A stretch of DNA of 64,000 nucleotides from Parapedobacter lycopersici (lineage in GTDB: Bacteria; Bacteroidota; Bacteroidia; Sphingobacteriales; Sphingobacteriaceae): assembly GCF_024643285.1 (NCBI RefSeq), contig NZ_JAMSLW010000006.1:62001-126000 (forward strand), given 5' to 3'. The position numbers were made by a program, and so were the translations under genes. Every line of letters starts with the position of its first letter. The first letter of the stretch is position 1. This document shows positions 56,596 to 64,000 of the stretch, in pieces. Below the pieces are notes generated by a model, which saw only the letters and a program-made list of their open reading frames with translations, did no database searches and was not told the DNA's origin.

Positions 56596-57189
56596 ATGGC
56601 TATTTATCGGTTTAGGATTTCTTTTGAGGATTATGATGATGTGTTACGGGAGATCGACATATCGCCCAAACAGACTTTTCTGGATCTGCACCGGGCGTTG
56701 CATACGGCTACCGGTTACAATTCCGAGGTATCTTCGTCCTTTTATGTCAGTAACGACCAATGGAAGAAGGGGGATGAGATCGCTTACCTGCCGAATGCGC
56801 GGAAAGTGGAGCGTGGGGTTACCCTGATGGAGAACTCGCGCCTTAACCGGTTTATTGATGATCCGCACCAGAAGTTTTACTACGTGTACAATTTTGACCG
56901 TCCGTTTGATTTCCATGTACAGCTGATCAAAATACTCAAAGAGGAAGAGGGTAAAGTATACCCTGCACTGTTCAGGAGTATCGGACAGGTACCCAAACTG
57001 CCCGGAGCTGTCGTTGTTCCTGGTGAGTCGGCGAAAAAAGAAGACGAGTACGATTTCCTGAATGAAACTGAATATGGAATTGATGAAGCGGAGGATCTGG
57101 ATATGCTCGACGACACCGAAGATGAAGGCGGAAAGAGCAATACCGATAACGAAGAAGGGGGGAACGAGGGGTATGAGGAAGAATATTAA
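56596..57189 (+). CDS. pRiA4b ORF-3-like (IS1096 passenger TnpR-type) domain protein with acidic tail
   Basis: A 197-residue protein whose first 145 residues match the plasmid pRiA4b ORF-3 fold (YRFRISFEDYDDVLREIDI, then TFLDLHRALHTATG and SSFYVSNDQWKKG). The last 45 residues are strongly acidic (EDLDMLDDTEDEGG ... GYEEEY). Despite the database name it is not a transposase. Its place directly before miaA, 7 bases away on the same strand, is a conserved arrangement as far as I recall from Bacteroidota genomes. Function unknown. Confidence 0.8.
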   Translation: MAIYRFRISFEDYDDVLREIDISPKQTFLDLHRALHTATGYNSEVSSSFYVSNDQWKKGDEIAYLPNARKVERGVTLMENSRLNRFIDDPHQKFYYVYNFDRPFDFHVQLIKILKEEEGKVYPALFRSIGQVPKLPGAVVVPGESAKKEDEYDFLNETEYGIDEAEDLDMLDDTEDEGGKSNTDNEEGGNEGYEEEY

Positions 57190-57196
57190 GTGACAC

Positions 57197-58102
57197 GTGA
57201 CAAAGACCTTAGTCTGTATTGTTGGTCCCACTGCGATTGGTAAAACGGCCTTGGCCATCGCAGTGGCTAACGCATTTGATACGGTGATCTTATCGGCGGA
57301 TTCGCGCCAGTTTTACCGGGAAATGAATATCGGTACGGCCAAGCCCACATCCGATGAATTGACCGCTGTACCCCATTATTTTATCGATACCCTCAACGTA
57401 ACGGAGCCTTATTCGGCAGGAGATTTTGAACGGGATGCGCTTGAACTACTGGAGCGGCTTTTTACAAAACACAATCGGGTCCTTCTCGTCGGTGGGTCCG
57501 GTTTATTCGTGGAGGCTGTGTGCCGGGGACTGGATGATCTGCCTACACCGGCTGCCGGGATACGTGAACGACTGAATGCGCTGCACCGTGAAAAAGGATT
57601 GGCGTACCTGCAGGAAGAGCTGAAACGTGTTGATCCGGACTATTACACGGCAGCGGACATTCACAATCCACAGCGCGTAATCCGCGCGCTCGAAGTCTAC
57701 GAAAGTACGGGAAGGCCATTTTCAGATTTCCGGTTGCAAAACCAGCTGAAACGTCCGTTTTCGGTTGTGAAAATCGGATTAACGACCGACAGGGAACACC
57801 TGTATGAGCGAATTAATGGGCGTGTGGATGCGATGATGGCTAATGGATTGCTGGATGAGGCCAGGTCATTGCTCTCCTTTCGGAATAAGCCGCCTTTGCT
57901 CACTGTTGGATATGCGGAACTATTCGATTACCTTGACGGGAAATACACGCTGGAAACCGCAGTTGACAAAATAAAACAACATACACGGCACTATGCCAAA
58001 CGGCAGCTCACCTGGTTTAGGCGCGATACGGATACCCGTTGGTTTGAACCGACGGCTGTACAGGAGATCATCACCTACCTGAAACAGTTACCTGCTGGTT
58101 AG
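57197..58102 (+). CDS. miaA: tRNA dimethylallyltransferase MiaA
   Basis: A 301-residue enzyme that transfers a dimethylallyl group to N6 of A37 in tRNAs reading UNN codons. The start is GTG at 57197. Motifs: Walker-like GPTAIGKTALA, SADSRQFYREMNIGTAKP, HYFIDTLN, LVGGSGLFVEAVCRGL, and RQLTWFRR near the C-terminus. It follows the pRiA4b-like gene by 7 bases and is convergent with ilvE. Confidence 0.96.
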   Translation: MTKTLVCIVGPTAIGKTALAIAVANAFDTVILSADSRQFYREMNIGTAKPTSDELTAVPHYFIDTLNVTEPYSAGDFERDALELLERLFTKHNRVLLVGGSGLFVEAVCRGLDDLPTPAAGIRERLNALHREKGLAYLQEELKRVDPDYYTAADIHNPQRVIRALEVYESTGRPFSDFRLQNQLKRPFSVVKIGLTTDREHLYERINGRVDAMMANGLLDEARSLLSFRNKPPLLTVGYAELFDYLDGKYTLETAVDKIKQHTRHYAKRQLTWFRRDTDTRWFEPTAVQEIITYLKQLPAG

Positions 58103-58143
58103 GCAGAACAAATCACAACCGGCAGGTGCGTTACTGTAACCGA

Positions 58144-59214
58144 TCAGTCCACAATGAAATTCCATCCGAATTCATCGGCAATGCGGCCGTACCGCATGTC
58201 GTTGAGGTATTGCAGTATCTTGTTGGAGAATTCACGTGACGCCGGGTCGGGTAACGTATAAATTTCACCTTCAAAGCCAATTTCGGTAATCGGGGTCAAC
58301 GTAGCCGCAGTTCCCGCAGCAAACGCTTCAGTAACGGTGCCGTCTTTTATGCCATCAATCAATTCTTTAACGGAGACTTTACGTTCTTCCGCCTGATAAC
58401 CCCAATGGCGTGCTACTTCGACAATGCTCCGGCGTGTTACGCCGTGCAATATGGTGTCTCCCGAGGGTGTGATGATGGTGTCACCGACGCGGAACATCAG
58501 GTTAGCCGTGCCGGCCTCTTCAATGTATTTATGTTCCTGTGCATCCGTCCACATCAGCTGATCAAATCCTTCTTCCTGTGCGAGGCGGGTGGGATACAAT
58601 GACAGTGCATAGTTGCCCGCATTCTTTGAAAAACCGACTCCGCCTTCGGCAGCACGGGTATATTGGGTTTCCACTTTTAATCGGAGGGGTTTGTTGTAAT
58701 AGGCGCCAACCGGTCCGGTAATGATGATGAACTTATACGACAGGGAAGGGTGCACGCCCAAGGCAGCTTCCGTGCCGAACATAAACGGGCGGATGTACAG
58801 GGACGCCCCCGGTGTAGCTGGCACCCAGTCGCGGTCCAGGTTGATCAGTGCTTTCAGCCCGCCCATGAAAATTTCCTCGGGTACTTCGGGCATGTTCAGG
58901 CGCACGGCCGATTTATTAAAACGTTCGTGATTTTTATCCGGCCGGAAGATACTGACGGTGCCGTCGGCGAATTTGTAGGCCTTGATTCCTTCAAAGATGG
59001 ACTGCCCGTAATGCAGTGCCGAGGTGGACGGACTGATACTGATATCGCCGTAAGGGACAATACTCACCTCTTTCCATTGCCCGTCTGCATATTCGGCCAC
59101 CAGCATGTGGTCTGACAGGATCTGCCCGAATTGAAGGTTATTAAAATCTACCTGTGAAAGCCTGGATTTTGGCGTACGCGCTAACTGAATCGCCGGGGTA
59201 TCTACCGCACTCAT
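58144..59214 (-). CDS. ilvE: branched-chain amino acid aminotransferase
   Basis: A 356-residue class IV PLP aminotransferase that interconverts branched-chain amino acids and 2-keto acids with 2-oxoglutarate. Typical segments are QSIFEGIKAYKF, LYIRPFMFGTEAALGVHPS, GFSKNAGNYALSL (PLP-Lys region), EAGTANLMFRVGD and GTVTEAFAAGTAATLTPI. The length is that of the longer eukaryote/Bacteroidota-type BCAT. The minus-strand start at 59214 leaves a 149-base spacer from the divergent OmpA-type gene; I see no full-consensus promoter there. Confidence 0.95.
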   Translation of the reverse strand: MSAVDTPAIQLARTPKSRLSQVDFNNLQFGQILSDHMLVAEYADGQWKEVSIVPYGDISISPSTSALHYGQSIFEGIKAYKFADGTVSIFRPDKNHERFNKSAVRLNMPEVPEEIFMGGLKALINLDRDWVPATPGASLYIRPFMFGTEAALGVHPSLSYKFIIITGPVGAYYNKPLRLKVETQYTRAAEGGVGFSKNAGNYALSLYPTRLAQEEGFDQLMWTDAQEHKYIEEAGTANLMFRVGDTIITPSGDTILHGVTRRSIVEVARHWGYQAEERKVSVKELIDGIKDGTVTEAFAAGTAATLTPITEIGFEGEIYTLPDPASREFSNKILQYLNDMRYGRIADEFGWNFIVD

Positions 59215-59363
59215 AACTGAATAATTCTTAGGTGTGCAAGTTAGGAAAAAAAGCGGATTGCAAAAAATGCATTTCTTTTTCGGCTGCAGGGTAACAAATG
59301 CTTCGGCTGCGTGATATACATTAAAACAACAGTAATAAGTATCACCTTAAAAATTGTAATGTC

Positions 59364-61154
59364 ATGAAAAAGATTCTACACATTGTTTCCCTGGTTATCA
59401 TCGGCATATTTTTTTTCCTGCTTCACCTGAAGGCACAGGACCGCGGTCCATGGCAGGTTGGGGTTTTTGGCGGTGTGAGCCCAACATTGGGCAATTACCA
59501 CGGCGATACCGCACAGGCAAACCTCGGGTATGTGGGTGGGGTATTCGCCGATTATTATTTTGCTGAAGGTAATTTCGGAGTAGGTGTTGATATGCGCGCG
59601 ATCCGGCATCCATTATGGGGAGCCGACAGTGTGTTTTTCAGCAATGGGCATATTGCCACTTCATTTAACAAAAGCAAACGGTTCCAGTACGGCGGTCTGG
59701 CCATCGGCCCTACATATCGGTTTTCGGTATCGAAGTTTTCGGCCGAGGCTTTTGTAAAAGGCGGCTTGTATGTCCGGCAATTCCCGAATTATCAGCGTAC
59801 CATCACGTATACCACCGGTGGCGGTGTTATGAGTCCGCCGGTTACCCATAGCCAGGTAATCCGTAAAACCATCAACCAGTCGAATAGGCATTTTGCATGG
59901 ATGGGTGTCGGTGGCCTGCGCTTTAATTACGAAATCACGCAGCACCTGAGTGCATTTATCCAAGGTGATTATTTTACGTTGATCGGTCCGAAATTCAAAG
60001 GGGAATCCAATGATTTTATCATCATGGAGCATGAGTCGCTTGTTCCGCTAACGAGCAGCACCTTTGTGGAAGACGTGAATCTGTATTACGCAGACAAGGC
60101 TGTAACCCGCAGTACATTTACACAGGCTATAAATATCGTAGGTGGTATTAAATATACATTTGGCCGTAAAAAAGAACCGAAAGCAGCACCCGCGACGGAA
60201 TTGCCTGTGCCTCCGGTTACCTGGAAGGAAGCAGCACCCGCACAGGTAACACAGGACCTTGTGGTAGTGGTTAAAGACAAACAGACCGGCCTGCCATTGA
60301 GTGGTGTGAAAGTGGTTGTTACCGGGGCGGAGGGAGCGTACGTGCTACTAACGAATGCAAGTGGCGAAACGGAACGACTGACCGCCATAGCGAAGGGGAA
60401 TTATCAGATTACCGGGAAAAAAAACGGAATCCGGGCAACGGAAGCTGCAATAGCCGCTGAAGATTTTAGCGCAGTGGGTGGATTGATTTATCGCGAACTA
60501 CAGCATGATGATCCCCGCTTTACGCTCGTAGGTGAAACGGTGGAATGCGATACAGAACAACGCCTTTCGGGAATCAATACGATGCTCACCAACGCGACTA
60601 CTGATCGTAACATGAGCCAGACGTCGGACACCGAGGGTAAATTTATCTATCAATTGGAACAGCAGGCAACGTATAACATCGTGGCTAGCCAGGCGGGAAA
60701 ATACTCACAGACCGAGCGTGTAAGTACCGCGGGACTGGACCGTAGCAAAACCCTGTATGTAACCCTGAAACTTGGTGTGTGTGCCCTGGAAGCCGGTGCG
60801 AACTGGGTGGTGAAAAATATCCTGTATGATTTTGATAAAAGCGATATCCGTCCCGACGCAGCCCCTGTGCTTGATAATGTGGTTAACATCATGCAGCAGA
60901 ATCCTACGCTGCGTATTGAACTGTCTTCCCACACCGATAGCAGGGGTGATGATGCTTACAACCTGCGGTTATCACAGCGCAGGGCCGAGGCTGCTGTTAA
61001 TTACCTGGTAAAACAGGGAATCAACCGCAACCGGGTGGAGGCGAAGGGCTATGGCGAAACACAATTGATTAACACATGCACGAACGGCGTAACCTGCAGT
61101 GACGAGGCGCATCAGGAGAATCGCCGGACTGAAATCAAGGTCCTGAGGTATTAA
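59364..61154 (+). CDS. OmpA-family outer-membrane protein with barrel, carboxypeptidase-like linker and peptidoglycan-binding domain
   Basis: A 596-residue envelope protein. Signal peptide (residues 1-28, ending LKAQ), a beta-barrel-like N-terminal half (about 29-270), a Pro-rich linker, a carboxypeptidase-regulatory-like domain (about 295-375), a second Ig-like or regulatory segment (about 390-470) and a C-terminal OmpA domain (about 480-596) with NILYDFDKSDIRPDA, LSSHTDSRGDDAYN, LSQRRAEAAVNYL and VEAKGYGE. The OmpA domain anchors to peptidoglycan, tying the outer membrane to the wall. A separate transcription unit with a hairpin after the stop. Confidence 0.92.
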   Translation: MKKILHIVSLVIIGIFFFLLHLKAQDRGPWQVGVFGGVSPTLGNYHGDTAQANLGYVGGVFADYYFAEGNFGVGVDMRAIRHPLWGADSVFFSNGHIATSFNKSKRFQYGGLAIGPTYRFSVSKFSAEAFVKGGLYVRQFPNYQRTITYTTGGGVMSPPVTHSQVIRKTINQSNRHFAWMGVGGLRFNYEITQHLSAFIQGDYFTLIGPKFKGESNDFIIMEHESLVPLTSSTFVEDVNLYYADKAVTRSTFTQAINIVGGIKYTFGRKKEPKAAPATELPVPPVTWKEAAPAQVTQDLVVVVKDKQTGLPLSGVKVVVTGAEGAYVLLTNASGETERLTAIAKGNYQITGKKNGIRATEAAIAAEDFSAVGGLIYRELQHDDPRFTLVGETVECDTEQRLSGINTMLTNATTDRNMSQTSDTEGKFIYQLEQQATYNIVASQAGKYSQTERVSTAGLDRSKTLYVTLKLGVCALEAGANWVVKNILYDFDKSDIRPDAAPVLDNVVNIMQQNPTLRIELSSHTDSRGDDAYNLRLSQRRAEAAVNYLVKQGINRNRVEAKGYGETQLINTCTNGVTCSDEAHQENRRTEIKVLRY

Positions 61155-61186
61155 TTGGTCTTCCGTGCACCGCATTTAACTACTGA

Positions 61187-61221
61187 TTTACCGGAGCAGC
61201 TGGTTTAGTTGCTCCGGTAAA
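61187..61221. terminator. hairpin between the OmpA-type and CHAT genes
   Basis: A 12-base perfect stem (TTTACCGGAGCA / TGCTCCGGTAAA) with an 11-base loop. No long T-run on either strand, so terminator strength is uncertain, but it sits between two convergent genes. Confidence 0.55.
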
Positions 61222-61369
61222 CAGCAAAAAGCAAAGCAATGAAACACAGATGGAGTGAAAAATGCAGGGAATTATCGTACTGGGGGATGGCCAGGTTCGG
61301 GTGCCGGCATTTCATGGGCTTCCTGATATTTGCCGTACGCTGGGTATTCAGACCGTAACCCGTAACCCG

Positions 61370-63991
61370 TTACCTGTGCCTAGCTAGTCGCCATATTCCG
61401 CCGACAAACACCAACACCAGCAACACCGCCGTCCAGGCCAGGGTGTTGCTTTTTTTGGTAAGGTAGATTTGGGTATCCATACCAGTGTAGTTAAGTGACG
61501 CCCAATACCACGGATTTTGTGCGGCGCGTTTTTCCGATGTCAGGTAAGCGCGCTTGGCCAGCGCTAGGGCATGCGGTGGTGATCCGGTCTGCGACAGGTA
61601 TTCGTAGAAAAACCGGGTCATTACCGGCATGGTTTCATCGTCCACCGGCCAATGTGCTGCTACCACGCCACTAATTCCTTTGCTCAGGAATGCTTTATTC
61701 AGACTCTCAACGCCTTCTCCGGGGAGCAGCTGTCCGGTAGCCGTCTGGCAGGCGGATAAAAAGATGAGCGGGGTTTTGGCCGCCGAATACTTCAGTTTAT
61801 CCAGTGTGATCCGTTGATTCAGTACGATGTAGGGAGCCGTTTGCCCATCTGCAACGGCGTGCGCCGAGAGATGAACGACTGAACCTTCCATCAGGGAGGC
61901 AAAAAATGCATCGTCTGTCGCAGCCTTGTCCCGATATGCCGTCGTAGTAAAATGATCGGCCAGGTAATCGGCTTCGGCTTTTACATAAAACAGATCACGG
62001 AGGTCTTCACCGGGATAATGCTGTTTGGCTACCAATGTAACCGATGCGTTGTAGGTTGGTAGCTGTGCCGTTGCCGTGTTGAGCAGGAAGGTGTAAGTAT
62101 AATTAACCGCGTGGGTTTCGGCAATGAAACGATTGCCGGCAATCAGCGCATCAAATGGAAGTGCATGCAATATGCCGTCCGGTGATAGAATCAGTCGTTC
62201 TTTGGCTTTTTCCGGTATGGGTAACCAGGCATTGGCAAGCTGGGTAGCCCGCTCCCGGTACCGGTCCGGGTTGTTGTCGTAAGCATCCGGCGTAGCCCCG
62301 AAGTAGGTGCTGATAAATTCGGGCACCTGCAAGGCCTTGATTGCTGTCGACGACAACTGGTGGGCGGTTGCATGTTCGCTGGCAAGAGAAAGGATATAGC
62401 CATTGCCGCTTCCGTCGATAAAATAACTCAAGGTGGTAATCGAATCGGAAATCGATCGCATGCGTTTCATGAAGGAAGTAAAATCCGGTGGCGTGAACTG
62501 CTGGGCGAAGTGATTCTCGGAAAGCTGGAATTGAAAAGCCAGCTGCTCGGCGGCTGCGGTAAGCTGCTGTTTCGTGGTCGCATCGGTTTCTGCGGCCAGG
62601 GTTTGATACAGGTGCTGCAACTGGTGCCGATGCAGTGATTGGTCGGTGCTGTCCTGGGCCCATTGTGCCGTGCGGTTGATTTCCTGCAGCAGTTGCCGGC
62701 CCTTGGAAAGCTCAGTTATCCACAACATCGTTTCGGCAATGGGCTGTCGCCTGGCTGCAGGGGCGCTACTGTACGATTGCCATAAATAGGCCATTGCTTC
62801 GCTCAGCAACTGGCGGCTCCAGGCCGAATTTTGATACTGACTCTCGCTGCTGACGATCAACTGCTGTGTATAGTATGCGTTTTCAACGGCCTTGGCATAA
62901 TAATAATCGGCCGAATCGCTTTGCTGTACAGTGTGTGTCCGCGCCAGCCCCCACAGTGCCTCGGTAAATGTATAATCCGGGAAATTATGAGCGGATTCCG
63001 TCAAAGGAGCAAAAAGCGATAGCGTTTTCTTGAAGTCCCGCTGTGCTGCCTGTGGTTGCCTGAAGAATAGCTGGAGATTGCCACGGGCATAATAGTATTT
63101 GGCTTTGTCGCGCTGTTTGCTGGTCGGAAAATGCTGTTCAGCCAGGCTAATTGCCTGGTTAATGGAGCGGAGTGCCCTTTCGGGCCATTGCTGCTGCAAC
63201 TCAAGTAAACTCCGCTGGTGCAGCGCTGAGGCATACCAAACCAACGTATCGCCGCGGAGATCCCGTTGTGAAAAAATGTCAATTGCACGACGGTTGTAAT
63301 ATGCAGTACTGTCAATAGCACCTTGTCCGTAATAACACCGGGCCATATTATTATATAGTAATGCGGCCTGCGTACTTTCCGGCGCAAGGTAAGCCAGGCC
63401 CGAACGGCATGCCTGCAATAGGCTGTCCGGTTGGCCAATCTGTTCATATACGATCGCCAGATTGCCATATAAGGCGGGAAGATCAACGGTATTGCTGGTT
63501 TTGTTAATCCGGGATATAGCCTGCTGATGGATATGCAATGCCTTTTGCAGATCGCCGATTTGCGTATATAGGTTACCAAGCGGTTTTGCGATATACAATA
63601 CAAAGTCCGGTTCAGTCAGCTGCTCTGCCTGGCAATAATCCATCGCTTGCTCATAATAACGGGCACTTTCCTGCAGATTGCCGTGTTCGCGTAATGCATA
63701 ACCCACGTTTAGCAATAGCCAGGCATACATTTCTTTTCCTTCCAGTGTGGTAGGCATCGCCGGCAATAGCTGCAAAAATGAATCTGGGCGGTGAATAAAC
63801 TGCTCGGGATGGTCGTAGGCGATGTTGCCCAGTTCTTCCAGTTTCAGTAGAACCAAAGAGGTATCAGTGGTGTCAACCGCAACTTGCAACGCTTCCTCAG
63901 GGATGCTATCCGGTTGCCGGCAGGCAACACAGGACATCAGCATGAAACCGATGAGCAGCAGATAAGTAACCGATGGGAACAGACCAAGCAT
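61370..63991 (-). CDS. TPR-CHAT lipoprotein with C-terminal membrane anchor (start uncertain, near window edge)
   Basis: About 873 residues from the ATG at 63991; the frame stays open to the window edge, so an earlier start outside is possible. A lipoprotein-like signal (LLLIGFMLMSCVAC) is followed by TPR-like helical repeats (about 40-480), then a CHAT (caspase HetF-associated with TPRs) domain (about 560-840) with the catalytic pair His711 in HLSAHAVADG and Cys748 in LSACQTATG, the family's PGEGVESLNKAFL and VAAHWPVDD segments, and a single C-terminal transmembrane helix (WTAVLLVLVFVGGIW) with a basic end. This predicts a protease facing the periplasm or surface. Its trigger and target are unknown. 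Confidence 0.88.
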   Translation of the reverse strand: MLGLFPSVTYLLLIGFMLMSCVACRQPDSIPEEALQVAVDTTDTSLVLLKLEELGNIAYDHPEQFIHRPDSFLQLLPAMPTTLEGKEMYAWLLLNVGYALREHGNLQESARYYEQAMDYCQAEQLTEPDFVLYIAKPLGNLYTQIGDLQKALHIHQQAISRINKTSNTVDLPALYGNLAIVYEQIGQPDSLLQACRSGLAYLAPESTQAALLYNNMARCYYGQGAIDSTAYYNRRAIDIFSQRDLRGDTLVWYASALHQRSLLELQQQWPERALRSINQAISLAEQHFPTSKQRDKAKYYYARGNLQLFFRQPQAAQRDFKKTLSLFAPLTESAHNFPDYTFTEALWGLARTHTVQQSDSADYYYAKAVENAYYTQQLIVSSESQYQNSAWSRQLLSEAMAYLWQSYSSAPAARRQPIAETMLWITELSKGRQLLQEINRTAQWAQDSTDQSLHRHQLQHLYQTLAAETDATTKQQLTAAAEQLAFQFQLSENHFAQQFTPPDFTSFMKRMRSISDSITTLSYFIDGSGNGYILSLASEHATAHQLSSTAIKALQVPEFISTYFGATPDAYDNNPDRYRERATQLANAWLPIPEKAKERLILSPDGILHALPFDALIAGNRFIAETHAVNYTYTFLLNTATAQLPTYNASVTLVAKQHYPGEDLRDLFYVKAEADYLADHFTTTAYRDKAATDDAFFASLMEGSVVHLSAHAVADGQTAPYIVLNQRITLDKLKYSAAKTPLIFLSACQTATGQLLPGEGVESLNKAFLSKGISGVVAAHWPVDDETMPVMTRFFYEYLSQTGSPPHALALAKRAYLTSEKRAAQNPWYWASLNYTGMDTQIYLTKKSNTLAWTAVLLVLVFVGGIWRLARHR

Positions 63992-64000
63992 GGGCAAATG

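Noticed and set aside
61239-61358. A 39-codon ATG frame (begins MKHRWSEK) between the OmpA and CHAT genes
   Set aside because: Very short, rich in rare aromatic and basic residues, no promoter; most likely chance.
1-64000. Possible CRISPR array, tRNA/rRNA gene, prophage or insertion sequence
   Set aside because: No regularly spaced direct repeats with unique spacers, no cloverleaf-like sequence with a TTC-arm, and no transposase or phage structural gene was recognised anywhere in the window.

Overview
The window looks like a chromosomal segment of a free-living Bacteroidota bacterium, most likely Sphingobacteriaceae-like with roughly 50% G+C (Parapedobacter or a relative is a guess, not a result). 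The grounds are two SusC/SusD pairs, a giant protein with a type IX secretion (T9SS) type B sorting domain followed by a PorP/SprF gene, a RND efflux pump fused to its outer-membrane factor, Bacteroidota-type promoters (TTTG, about 20 bases, TAnnTTTG) and an absence of Shine-Dalgarno sites. No tRNA, rRNA, CRISPR array, phage gene or insertion sequence was recognised.

Layout. 1-2.1 kb: two TlpA-like thioredoxins (the first cut by the window edge) and a small membrane protein, all on the minus strand. 2.6-10.9 kb: the 2379-residue adhesin-like T9SS substrate and its PorP/SprF partner. 11-15.5 kb: a secreted protein, a lipoprotein plus outer-membrane barrel pair, and a NarL-type response regulator with its TPR histidine kinase. 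15.6-18 kb: a DUF1772 protein and a serine hydrolase of the beta-lactamase/PBP fold. 18.2-24.1 kb: a heavy-metal efflux operon (small His-rich exported protein, CusA-CusC fusion, CusB-like adaptor). 24.2-30.3 kb: an OmpR-type two-component system, a large outer-membrane beta-barrel protein and a GH18 glycosidase. A three-hexamer box of identical geometry lies upstream of the kinase and again between the barrel gene and the GH18 gene, so these probably form one regulon.

30.4-40.8 kb holds two tandem SusC/SusD pairs. Each has its own terminator and its own far-upstream promoter of matching sequence. From 41.5 kb, on the other strand, runs a group of mostly exported proteins: a stand-alone STN domain protein, a Tat-exported SelA/DgaE-like PLP enzyme, a Sec-exported deacetylase-type amidohydrolase, an NTF2-like lipoprotein, an ACS-family MFS transporter and an exported RidA. 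Together these read as a periplasmic route: an outer-membrane importer takes up a compound, the amidohydrolase deacetylates it, the PLP enzyme eliminates ammonia, RidA quenches the enamine/imine, and the MFS carrier imports the resulting acid. This is the most unusual part of the window.

47.7-64 kb is mainly housekeeping: a metallophosphoesterase, acetyl-CoA synthetase, a UbiA-like membrane protein, a 2-hydroxyacid dehydrogenase, rsmA, pdxA, a CCA-adding-type nucleotidyltransferase, a pRiA4b ORF-3-like protein, miaA, a branched-chain aminotransferase, an OmpA-family protein, and a TPR-CHAT lipoprotein at the right edge. Two non-coding elements built from TTCGA-type short repeats (35.8 and 53.8 kb) interrupt intergenic regions and create spurious open frames.
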